From positions 3,658,001-3,722,000 of the forward strand of contig JAQGEQ010000071.1 of the NCBI GenBank assembly GCA_034620365.1: 64,000 nt of DNA, in the 5' to 3' direction. The position numbers and the translations under genes are program-made. How positions within the stretch are numbered: position 1 is the stretch's first letter; every line of letters starts with the position of its first letter. Below are positions 11,909 through 23,000 of the stretch, piece by piece. The DNA comes from Pegea sp. RAD2-039. Taxonomy: Eukaryota; Chordata; Thaliacea; Salpida; Salpidae. The notes under the pieces were generated by a model that had not been told where the DNA came from, searched no databases, and worked only from the letters and a program-made list of their open reading frames with translations.

Positions 11909-12300
11909 TTAACATATTTTACTATAAGAGGACTTTTTTATTGTAGAGGTTTTGAAAAATCCAAATGCCTGATGGCAGTTGGTTCGAAGTATTAAATTGT
12001 GCGGTGTGATAAAAAAATTTGCTCTAATTAACGTACCAGGTGATAAGGGCTCTGAAAGTGTGTTGTATGAGTTGATATAACTTGAGAATAAAGTTAAATG
12101 AGAAAAAAGCATCGAATTTAAGGTCATTTAAATTGTGGGTAATTTTGAAAATAAAAATAAAATCGTTTTTAATCTGTCGAATTTTTAAAGTATCTAAATT
12201 GAAGAAGCTGAGATAATGTTCACAACTATCGTATTTAATAAAAAGTTTCTTGCATACTAATCTCATAAATGTTGCCTGAACAGATTCAATGTTTTGATAT
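11909..12300 (-). mobile_element. Decayed RT C-terminal piece, unit 3
   Basis: Same LINE fragment as in units 1 and 2. The start of its open frame is additionally lost by an indel near 12290, so only FMRLVCKKLFIKYDSCEHYL onward reads in frame. Confidence 0.45.
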
Positions 12301-13844
12301 CACTAACTTGATATGGCATCTATGCAAAATATTAAAAGTATTAGATTCATAATATTTTTAGTAAAATTTTTTAATTCTAAATAACTTTATTAACATTATC
12401 TATTTCCTTAATCTTATCTCAAATAAAATTTGTTTGAGATTTTCTACCAAATATTAGTTTAAACGTAACAAAAAGATTTAATACAAAGCTATTATTACTC
12501 AAAATTCATAAGAGTGGTTCCAGAAACACCGCACTTAACTACATACCAGTTGTAATCTTTTGGGTTTATTTACATTATTGCTGTAGAACAACTTGAAGAT
12601 ATCTTTTCTAGCATTTATACTATGTATAGAAGGCCTTTCTAATCAGCTAGATATTTTATGACAGCTCGTTTTGAAATTAACTTTTTTGAAAAAACTAAAC
12701 TAAAATTTCCTTCAACTAATAAGAAAACTTCACAAAACAAATCAGACAAAATTAAAAAATTGATTTTAATTCAAAAGAAAATCAGAATTGAGAAACTTAT
12801 CAAATTTTTAAGATCAAATTCTATCATGACGATTTAGCAAGCTTTTAAAGCTTCTTTAAAATCACTTCCAATTGTTTCAAGACATGGATCATCTTGATAA
12901 ATAGATATCACTTTTACAAGATTATTGTTAGAGTTTTATCTCGGAATTTTTTTAAACTAACAAGGTACTCAACATCTGGTACTTCAGGGTAAATTACTAA
13001 ATCCTTACTATGGAATGACTGCCTTGTAGGATATTCTGAAACTTCTGGATGTTAAAGATTTTAAACATTTAACCAAAAGTCTGTAAAACTCGGTTGTATG
13101 CTCGACTGTCAAGGTGATAAGACATTAAATTTCAAAGATTAAAAATATAGACAATGAAGCCAGAAAAGAACCTTCAAAAGTGAGATTCTTTCAGCTTCGG
13201 CCGAGAATAGGACTGATGCAGCTACATCCATCATTGCCTAGGAGCTGGCAAGATGACACTGAGCACAGTGAAGAACTGCCTACGAGGCTCATCCTGTTTT
13301 TAACTTTGGAATCTTGCGCCTCCTAGAAGTGTTGGCACAAATCAGACCAACAGGGCTCTTCTACCAAGCTCTTGCTGGTCAACCCTAAAATAATGTCGAG
13401 AAAAATAAGAAGACAAAAAGGTGATGTGGACCGACGTCCAGCGAAAACCATCACCAACTAACTAATATCCTTTTCTTGAGTAGTAGTGCCTAACTAAATA
13501 GTCAACGTCTTCACTAACAAAAAGATGGTTAGAGTTAATGAAAGAAGAAGACAAGAGGTGTGGTGTTGACCAAAGCCCTTGGATGCCAGGGCAAGAGCTA
13601 ACAAGAAAGTCAACATCTGGTAATTTACAAACAGAAAGAATGAACTAAGGTTAATGATGGAATCTTTACAATGTTCCCCTTTCAGGATGTTCTAACACTT
13701 TTGGATATTAGGGATTTATTTGTTTTTAAAAAAGCATCAGAAGTTGATATAAAAAACAGCATCTTAATAAAATTATTTTATTTTTTACATGTAATTAATA
13801 TAAATTTTCCACATAAAACATTTAAACATGTAAATATTGAACAT

Positions 13845-14600
13845 TTAATTGCTTTTTCTGAAGCATCCGAACCATCTCCATTTCTTTTTCCTTTTCTTCT
13901 TTTCTACCATCTCGTTTAACTCGTTAACTTTGAGTTGGAAAGCACATGAGAGGGATTCCGCCTCTTCATCTTTATCTTTAATCGTCGCCAACAGGGTTTC
14001 AACCCGAATCTCATGGTCTTTATCACTTTCTTCTTTTTCTTTTTTCATTTTGGCAACCTCATTTTCAATTAAGCTTATGTTTAATTCCATTTCTTGGTTA
14101 TACGTTTCAAGCTTTGAATCAGCCTGAGCGATGTCCCAATCCCAAATCATCTCCATCTTTTCTATTTCAACCAATGTTGATTGATGTTTTTCATCAAGCG
14201 CCTCAAGGTTTCCTTTCAATTCGTTGTTATCTTCAACGACTTTCGTAATTTTATTTCTTAGTTTATTAATTATTTCATCTTTTTCATTCATTGTTTTTTG
14301 TTCTTCAGCTGCTTCTTCTGCACTTTTTTCTGCCTGATTTCTTAATTCCTTTATCTCACCCTGTAGCTGGGTTATAATTTCATCCTTCTCATTATGCAAA
14401 CTGCTGCCTTCAGAAACTAGTCTGAAGCCCTCTCTGATTTCTGTAATCAGAAATTCGAGACTCGCAGCATTTTCTTTTTGTTCCTTTTCTAATTGGAACA
14501 ATCTCTCTTTAAGTTCTTTGTTTTCCTTTTCCAAGGAAATCACCTGCTTGTTATTTGCAGGTTGTTCAAGCTCCATATTGTAGTCAGATTTGTCTTCCAT
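13845..14600 (-). CDS. Coiled-coil protein, array copy 4 (251 aa)
   Basis: Intact single-exon paralogue starting at the ATG at 14600. Shares LITEIREGFRL with copy 5, where copies 1-3 have LIKEIRDGFRL. Unique changes include KVVEDNNELKGNLEALDEK and AQADSKLET. The conserved C-terminal tail is identical to copies 1, 3 and 5. Confidence 0.75.
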   Translation of the reverse strand: MEDKSDYNMELEQPANNKQVISLEKENKELKERLFQLEKEQKENAASLEFLITEIREGFRLVSEGSSLHNEKDEIITQLQGEIKELRNQAEKSAEEAAEEQKTMNEKDEIINKLRNKITKVVEDNNELKGNLEALDEKHQSTLVEIEKMEMIWDWDIAQADSKLETYNQEMELNISLIENEVAKMKKEKEESDKDHEIRVETLLATIKDKDEEAESLSCAFQLKVNELNEMVEKKKRKKKWRWFGCFRKSN

Positions 14601-14706
14601 TTTATATCGATGTGTAGAAAATACCAAATATAAGTTTCTTTGTAAAATTTCCCACTAAAGATAATACTCAGCCAGCTCGTTTATTATGACCAGTTCCAAA
14701 TGATTA

Positions 14707-14714
14707 TGACGTCA
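14707..14714. promoter_or_regulatory. TGACGTCA upstream of copy 4
   Basis: Palindrome 107 bp upstream of the ATG (14600). Confidence 0.45.
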
Positions 14715-15084
14715 CTATGAGTTAAGTTCTCTTTAGGAAAATACATTCTTTAATCTTTTCTACCCTATTTTTTACTTGGATTTATATTTTATTCCAACTA
14801 CAACACTGTTACATTATCATTTCTGAATGATTTAATACTTTATCTGGATATTCGAGAATTTCTTTCACTGAAATTTAAATTTTGCTTCAAGCATTGAAAT
14901 GAGACAAAATTGTTTGAGATTATTTAGTATTTTGATCTTATAAATGTAGATAATCTTGAAAATTGATAATAAAACAAATTTATAACTTTTAAAATGAAAA
15001 AACTTTTCAGCGAAAATATAGATAAATAAGTTAAAAGTTTATTGTGAGGCATTGTCTTTTAATTAAGAGATTTTCAAAATTCTT

Positions 15085-15496
15085 TTACCATTTTTTACTA
15101 TAAGAGGACTTTTTTATTGTAGAAGTTTTGAAAAATCCAAATGCCTGATGGCAGTTGGTTCTAAGTATTAAATTGAGACGCATAATAAAAATGATTGCTT
15201 TAATTAACATACCAGGTGATAAGGGCTCTGAAAGTGTGTTGTATGAGTTGATATAACTTAAGAGTAGACTTAATTGAGTTGAAAGCATCAAATTTAAGGT
15301 CATGTAAATTGTGGGTAATTTTGAAAATAAAAATAAAATCGTTTTTAATCTGTCGAATTTTTAAAGTATCTAAATTGAAGAAGCTGAGATAATGTTCACA
15401 ACTATCGTATTTAATAAAAAGTTTCTTGCATACTAATCTCATAAATGTTGCCTTAACAGATTCAATTTTTTTGATATCACTAACTTGATATGGCAT
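15085..15496 (-). mobile_element. Decayed RT C-terminal piece, unit 4
   Basis: Same LINE fragment. It mixes unit-1-like and unit-3-like variants (HNLHDLKFDAFNSIKST as in unit 1, FFNLDTLKIRQIKNDF as in unit 3), a mosaic expected from gene conversion or unequal exchange. Confidence 0.5.
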
Positions 15497-16863
15497 CTAT
15501 GTAAAATATTAAAAGTATTAGATTCATAATATTTTTAGTAGAATTTTTTAATTTTAAAAACCTTTCAAAACAATAACTGTTTCTTAACAATAACTGTTTC
15601 CTAATTTTTTCTCAGATAACATCTGTTTGAAATTTTCTACCAAATATTAGTTTAAACGTAATAAAAAGATTTAATACAAAGCTATTATTACTCAAAATTC
15701 ATAAGAGTGGTTCCAGAAACACCGCACTTAACTACATACCAGTTGTAATCTTTTGGGTTTATTTACATTATTGCTGTAGAACAACTTGAAGATATCTTTT
15801 CTAGCATTTATACTATGTATAGAAGGCCTTTCTAATCAGCTAGATATTTTATGACAGCTCGTTTTGAAATTAACTTTTTGAAAAAACTAAACTAAAATTT
15901 CCTTCAACTAATAATAAAACTTCACAAAACAAATCAGACAAAATTAAAAAATTGATTTTAATTCAAAAGAAAATCAGAATTGAGAAACTTATCAAATTTT
16001 TAAGATTAAATTTGATCATGACGATTTAGCAAGCTTTTGAAGCTTCATTAAAATCACTTCCACTTATTTCAAGACATGGATCATTTTGATAAACAAAATC
16101 ACTTTTACAAGATTATTGTTAGAGTTTTATCTCGGAATTTTTTTAAACTAGCAAGGTACTCAACATCTGGTACTTCAGGGTAAATAATCAAATCCTTACT
16201 ATGGAATGACTGCCTTGTAGGATATTCTGAAACTTCTGGATGTTAAAGATTTTAAACATTTAACCAAAAGTTTGTAAAACTCGGTTGTATGCTCGACTGT
16301 CAAGGTGATAAGACATTAAATTTCAAAGATTAAACCAGATTAACATCTGGTACTTCAGGGTACTTTCAGCTTCGGCAGAGAATAGGACTGCTCTTGCTGG
16401 TCAACCCTAAAAAATGTCGAGAAGAATAAAAAGACAAGAGGTGATGTGGACCGACGTCCAGTGAAAACCATCACTAACCAACTAATATTCTTTTCTTGAG
16501 TAGTAGTGCCTAACTAAATAGTCAACGTCTTCACTAACAAAAAGATGTTTAGAGTTAATGAAAGAAGAAGACAAGAGGTGTGGTGTGGACCATAGCCCTT
16601 GGATGACAGGGCAAGAGCTAACAAGAAAGTCAACATCTGGTAATTTACAAACAGAAAGAGTGGCCTAAGGTTAATGATGGAATATTTACAATGTTCCTCT
16701 TTCAGGTTGTTCTAACACTTTTGGATGTTAGGGATTTATTTATTTTAAAAAAGCATCAGAAGTTGATATATAAAACAGCATCTTAATAAAATTATTTTAT
16801 TTTTTACATGTAATTAATATAAATTTTCTACTTAAAACATTTAAACATGTAAATATTGAACAT

Positions 16864-17619
16864 TTAATTGCTTTTTCTGAAGCATCCGAACCATCTCCAT
16901 TTCTTTTTCCTTTTCTTCTTTTCTACCATCTCGTTCAACTCGTTAACTTTGAGTTGGAAAGCACATGAGAGGGATTCCGCCTCTTCATCTTTATCTTTAA
17001 TCGTCGCCAACAGGGTTTCAACCCGAATCTCATGGTCTTTATCACTTTCTTCTTTTTCTTTTTTCATTTTGGCAACCTCATTTTCAATTAAGCTTATGTT
17101 TAATTCCATTTCTTGGTTATACGTTTCAAGCTTTAAATCAGCCTGAGCGATGTCCCAATCCCAAATCATCTCCATCTTTTCTATTTCAACCAATGTTGAT
17201 TTTTGTTTTTCTTCAAGCGCCTCAAGGTTTCCTTTCAATTCGTTGTTTTCTTCAACAACTTTTGTAATTTCATTTCTTAGTTTATTAATTATTTCATCTT
17301 TTTCATTCATTATTTTTTGTTTTTCAGCTGCTTCTGCTGCACTTTTTTCTGCCTGATTTTTCAATTCCTTTATCTTATCTGGTAGCTGGGTTATAATTTC
17401 ATCCTTCTCATTATGCAAACTGCTGCCTTCAGATACTAGTCTGAAGCCCTCTCTGATTTCTGTAATCAGAAATTCGAGACTTGCAGCATTTTCTTTTTGT
17501 TCCTTTTCTAACTGGAACAATCTCTCTTTAAGCTCTTTATTTTCCTTTTCCAAGGAAATCACCTGCTTGTTATTTGCAGGTTGTTCAAGCTCCATATTGT
17601 AGTCAGATTTGTCTTCCAT
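16864..17619 (-). CDS. Coiled-coil protein, array copy 5 (251 aa)
   Basis: Intact single-exon paralogue starting at the ATG at 17619. It contains QLPDKIKELKNQAEKSA where other copies have QL(Q/R)(N/G)EI(K/R)E, so a proline enters the coil. The segment LRNEITKVVEENNELKGNL and EEKQKSTL agree with copy 1 while the downstream half agrees with copies 2-4, a mosaic pattern. Confidence 0.75.
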   Translation of the reverse strand: MEDKSDYNMELEQPANNKQVISLEKENKELKERLFQLEKEQKENAASLEFLITEIREGFRLVSEGSSLHNEKDEIITQLPDKIKELKNQAEKSAAEAAEKQKIMNEKDEIINKLRNEITKVVEENNELKGNLEALEEKQKSTLVEIEKMEMIWDWDIAQADLKLETYNQEMELNISLIENEVAKMKKEKEESDKDHEIRVETLLATIKDKDEEAESLSCAFQLKVNELNEMVEKKKRKKKWRWFGCFRKSN

Positions 17620-17725
17620 TTTATATCGATGTGTAGAAAATACCAAATATAAATTTCTTTGTAAAATTTCCCACTAAAGATAATACTCAGCCAGCTCGTT
17701 TATTATGACCAAGTGCAAATGATTA

Positions 17726-17733
17726 TGACGTCA
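17726..17733. promoter_or_regulatory. TGACGTCA upstream of copy 5
   Basis: Palindrome 107 bp upstream of the ATG (17619). A flanking base differs (followed by CGATGAG rather than CTATGAG) while the 8-mer itself is kept. Confidence 0.45.
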
Positions 17734-18910
17734 CGATGAGTTAAGTTCTCTTTAGGAAAATACATTCCTTAATCTTTCCTACCCTATTTTTTACTTGGAT
17801 TTGTATTTTATTCCAACTACAACACTGTTACATTATCATTTCTGAATGATTTAATACTTTATCTGGATATTCGATGATTTCTTTCACTGAAGTTTTAATT
17901 TTGCTTCAAGCATTGAAATTGATAGCAGTTGGTTTGAAGTATTAAATTGTGCGGTGTGATAAAAAAATAATGAATTAAATTAAAAACCTTTCTTAACAAT
18001 AACTGTTTCCTAATTTTTTTGTCAGACAACATCTGTTTGAAATTTTATACGAAATATTAGTTAAAACATTATAAAAAGATTTAAGTTGAAAATAAAACAT
18101 CATTTTTGCTACTTTATAATCTGTGGAAATATCTTAACAGTTCTAATCATTTGGGTTTATTATATTATTGCTGTAGAACAACCTTAAAATTTCTTTTCTA
18201 GCTTTTATACTATGTATAGAAGGCCTTTCTAATCAGCTAGATATTTTATGACAGTTCGTTTTGAAATAAACTTTGTCGAGAAAATTAAACTAAAATGTTT
18301 TCAACCAACTCAACAAAATTGATTTTAATTCAAAAAAAGATCAGACTTGAGAAACTTATCAAATTTTTAAGATTAAATTTGATCATTACGATTTAGCAAG
18401 CTTTTGAAGCTTCATTAAAATCACTTCCAATTGTTTCAAGACATGGATCATCTTGATAAATAAATATCACTTTTACAAGATTATTGTTAGAGTTTTATCT
18501 CGGGAATTTTTTTAAACTAACAAGGTACTCAACATCTGGTACTTCAGGGTAAATAATCAAATCCTTACTATGGAATGACTGCCTTGTAGGATATTCTGAA
18601 ACTTCTGGATGTTAAAGATTTTAAACATTTAACCAAAAGTTTGTAAAACTCGGTTGTATGCTTGACTGTCAAGGTGATAAGACATTAAATTTCAAAGATT
18701 AAACCAGATTAACATCTGGTACTTCAGGGTACTTTCAGCTTCGGCAGAGAATAGGAATGATGCAGCTACATCCATCATTGCGTAGGAGCTACCAAGATGA
18801 CACTGAGCACAGTGAAGAACTGCCTACGAGGCTCAAACTCCGGTTTTAACTTTGGAGTCTTGCGCCTCCTAGAAGTGTTGGCACAAAATAGACCAACAGG
18901 GCCCTTCTAC

Positions 18911-19021
18911 CCAGTTTTATATGTTCTTTTCCTTGTCGCAAATATGTGTCCACCTGGGCTCAAACCTGGGACACCTCGCTTGGTGGGCAGGTATGGTCAT
19001 GGCTAAACCACACAGATGGAC
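18911..19021 (-). mobile_element. tRNA-derived SINE
   Basis: Read on the minus strand the segment starts CCATCTGTGTGG, continues through ACCATACCTG, and contains the pol III B-box-like GGTTTGAGCCC (complement at 18956-18966), about the expected distance downstream of a weak A box. The head is shared with the fragment at 35041, so it is a dispersed family. It sits at the right end of the tandem array. Confidence 0.55.
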
Positions 19022-19404
19022 ATCTAGAAAATCTTCTAGCAACAAAACATTGACTAAACTGTTTCTTGATCAGATCATCTTGTGTTTGGTGATTCCTGCT
19101 AATAACTTTGATGGATTAGTTTGGCATAAAATCTCAGATCTGATTACTTCAATTTGGTTATTTGAATAAACTAAACATTTGCTGATACTTTAGTGGTAGG
19201 CTGCTCAAATTTCTAAATAACTTGACATTTTAAATTTGACCTCATCAGATTAATCAAGTGACATCATCAGTATCATCAGTGACGTCATTATCTTGATCAC
19301 GTGGTGTCAACAATTCATTTATTAGAAAAACAAATAATTTTAAACAAATGAGAAAATTTGAAAAATCAATTTTGAAAAAAAGAAGTAAAATAAGGGAAAT
19401 ATAT

Positions 19405-20035
19405 AACTGGATCAGATGAAGATCAGGAAGAGCTGCATCTGATGAAGAACAGGAAGAGCTGGATCAGATGAAGATCAGGAAGAGCTGGATCAGATGAAGA
19501 TCAGGAAGAACTGGGTCAGATGAAGATCAGGAAGAACTGGATCTGATGAAGATCAGGAAGAGCTGCATCTGATGAAGATCAGGAAGAACTGGATCTGATG
19601 AAGATCAGGAAGAACTGGATCTGATGAAGATCAGGAAGAGCTGCATCTGATGAAGATCAGGAAGAACTGGATCTGATGAAGAACAGGAAGAACTGGATCT
19701 GATGAAGAATAGTAAGAACTGAATCTGATGAAGATCAGGAAGAACTGGATCTGATGAAGATCAGGAAGAGCTGCATCTGATGAAGATCAGGAAGAGCTGA
19801 AGATCAGGAAGAACTGGATCAGATGAAGATCAGGAAGAACTGGATCTGATGAAGATCAGGAAGAACTGCATCTGATGAAGATCAGGAAGAGCTGCATCTG
19901 ATGAAGACAGGGAGAGCTAGATCTGATAAAGATCAGGAAGAACTGCATCTGATGAAGATCAGGAAGAGCTAGATCTGATAAAGATCAGGAAGAACTAGAT
20001 CTGATGAAGATCAGGAAAAATAGAAGAGGAGAAAG
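19405..20035. repeat. 26-bp minisatellite, about 24 copies
   Basis: Head-to-tail repeats of a unit reading GATCAGGAAGAACTGGATCT + GATGAA, with frequent variants (AGCTGCATCT, AGCTGGATCA). The period of 26 is not a multiple of three, so the array cannot be translated as one repeating peptide. It begins about 20 bp past the stop codon of the giant repeat-protein gene on the minus strand and so may lie in its 3' UTR. Confidence 0.85.
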
Positions 20036-20055
20036 TGGATCAGATAAAGAATATT

Positions 20056-23000
20056 TTATTTGTTTTTGGAGAACCTTCTTGACAAACCAATTCTTCTTGG
20101 CTTATAACAAGTCTTAAGAGGTCTTACTGGTGATAAACGCAGTTTATAATCTGTAAAATAAGTGATGACGTCACCAGTAATGACGTCAGTCATCGATTAC
20201 CTGTTTCTTTTTGTCTTTTCTTCTTTCTATAAGTTTTGGACAATAAAGAAGCATCAAAAGGTTCTAACCTATAAAAAATTCAAATTTATCCAAAAAAAAA
20301 ATTCAAATTTGACTTACTCGTTTTCAGCATCTGAATTTTCGTCACTAGATGCTTCACTATCTTCATCTTTATCAGAATCTGGAAATGCATCTGGAACAAG
20401 ATGCTCATCTGCAGCTGAATTGCTTGGCAACTGTTTATTAGCTGTTAAATCTAGCGGTTTTTGAGAACATTCAGTATTATTGAGGACTTTTTTCATCGAA
20501 ACAATTTCGTTAAAAAATTGATTTGGAACCATTTGAGTATCACCTGCTGTTGATAAATCATCAATCGTGGAAACAGCGCGACTGTATTCGTCATTAACGC
20601 TGCGTTGATTAAAGAAATTTACAGGGATAAGGGTTTGATCAAAATCTTTAAAAATGGATTTGTTGGAAAAAAATCTTGAATTCCCAAAGCTATCCGGAAT
20701 TCGATCAACAACTGAAGAGACGGTTTCCTTATAACTCAAAGTAATTGAATCGTTAATATTTGAATCACTTTTATTCACCAACTGTGCTGACTCATTATTT
20801 GTAAATGACAAATTCGCTGAATCATTAATCATTGATGACAAATTCGCTGATTCAGTAGTTGTAGATGAAAACTTTGCTAATTCATTATTTGGCTCGAAGC
20901 TATCTGGAACTTCATCAACTACAAAATCTTCAGAAGACAATCTAATTGAATGATTTTTGTTCAAATTTTCTGAAACAGTTTTTTCGGTTTCGATTTGATT
21001 CAGTGAATTCATTGAAGGAACTAAATTTTGATCAGAATTTTGAATCAAAACATTCTCATCAGGTACATTCGAAATACTTTCATTTTTCATCAAGAAGTTA
21101 GTTGGAAGAATTTCATCTTCATCTTCAAATCTGGATACATCATAAGCTTGAATACCTATCTCATCATATTGTGAACCAAATTGAAACTTATTTATAAGTT
21201 TAAAACTTGATTCGTCATATTTAGAATCAAAACTTTTTGCAATTGGAACAAATTTTTGAGAAGAATTATTCACATCTGATTTTATTTTTGCTGATTTTAG
21301 ATTTTCAGAATCTAGATTTGCAGACTCAGCGGTTTTATAAGATAAATTTTCTGATTCATTATTTGCAGATGACAAATTTGCTGATTCATCATTTGTCTTG
21401 AAGCTATCTGGAATTAGATCTACAACTGAAGAAATAGAATCTTTACAGCTAAAAGCAATTGAATCTTTAATATTCAAATCATTTTTAACCATGAAATTTG
21501 CTGAATCATTAGTTATAGAAGAAAAATTTGCTGATTCATTAGTTGTAGATGACAAATTTGCTGATTCATCATTTGTCTTGAAGCTATCCGGAATTAGATC
21601 AACAACTGAAGAAATAGAATCTTTACAACTAAAAGCAATTGAATCTTTAATATTTGAATCATCTTTAACGATGAAATTTGCTGATTCATTATTTGTAAAT
21701 AACAAATTTGATGATTCATTATTTGGCTCAAAGCTATCCGAAATTAGATCAACAACTGAAAAAATAGATTCTTTACATTCCAAAGTGATGGAATCTTTAA
21801 TATTCGAATCATTTTTAACCATGAAATTTGCTGAATCATTAGTTATAGAAGAAAAATTTGCTGATTCATTAGTTGTAGATGACAAATTTGCTAATTCATC
21901 ATTTGTCTTGAAGCTATCCGGAATTAGATCTACAAGAGAAGAAATAGATTCTTTACAACTAAAAGCAATTGAATCTTTAATATTTGAATCATCTTTAACG
22001 ATGAAATTTGCTGATTCATTATTTGTAAATAACAAATTTGCCGATTCATCATTTGGCTCAAAGCTATCTGGAACTTCATCAACTACAAAATCTTCAGAAG
22101 ACAATCTAATTGAATGATTTTTGTTCAAATTTTCTGGAAAATTTTTTTCGGTTTCGATTTGATTCAGTGAATTCATTGAAGGAACTAAATTTTGATCAGA
22201 ATTTTGAATCAAAACATTCTCATCGGGTACATTCGAAATACTTTCATTTTTCATCAAGAAGTTAGTTGGAAGAATTTCATCTTCATCTTCAAATCTGGAT
22301 ACATCATAAGCTTGAATACCTATCTCATCATATTGTGAACCAAATTGAAACTTATTTGGAAGTTTAAAACTTGATTCGTCATATTTAGAATCAAAACTTT
22401 TTGCAATTGTAACAAATTTTTGAGAACAATTATTCACATCTGATTTTATTTTTGCTGATTTTAGATTTTCAGAATCTAGATTTGCAGACTCAGCGGTTTT
22501 ATAAGATAAATTTTCTGATTCATTAGTTGTAGATGACAAATTTGCTGATTCATCATTTGTCTTGAAGCTATCCGGAATTAGATCTACAACTGAAGAAATA
22601 GAATCTTTACAACTAAAAGCAATTGAATCTTTAATATTCAAATCATTTTTAACGATGAAATTTGCTGACTCATTAGTTGCAGATGACAAATTTGCTGACT
22701 CATTAGTTGCAGATGACAAATTTGCTGATTCATCATTTGTCTTGAAGCTATCCGGAATTAGATCTACTACTGAAGAAATAGAATCTTTACAACTAAAAGC
22801 AATTGAATCTTTAATATTCAAATCATTTTTATCCATGGAATTTGCTGAATCATTAGTTGTAGAAGACAAATTTGCTGACTCATTAGTTGCAGATGACAAA
22901 TTTGCTGATTCATCATTTGTCTTGAAGCTATTCGAAATTAGATCTACAACAGAAGAAATAGATTCTTTACAACTAAAAGCAATTGAATCTTTAATATTTG

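Larger units (their letters stand above)
4088..18930. repeat. Tandem array of five ~3.0-3.2 kb units
   Basis: The landmark 'ggttaatgatggaat' followed by 'gatgttagggatttattt' (or a one-base variant) recurs at about 4090, 7272, 10474, 13651 and 16671. The coiled-coil genes repeat at spacings of 3188, 3195, 3177 and 3019 bp. Each unit carries, left to right, a coiled-coil gene (-), a conserved promoter-like segment with TGACGTCA, and an AT-rich spacer. Units 1-4 also hold a decayed reverse-transcriptase piece, which unit 5 has almost entirely lost (junction near 17920). Unit 4 has lost a short segment near 16335-16390. Non-coding parts are nearly as similar between units as the genes, so the duplications are recent or are being homogenised by gene conversion. 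Confidence 0.9.

Noticed and set aside
20314..20316. TAA as the end of the giant protein
   Set aside because: It overlaps a strong GTAAGT donor, and two phase-matched short exons follow with 49- and 50-nt introns; kept only as the unspliced alternative.
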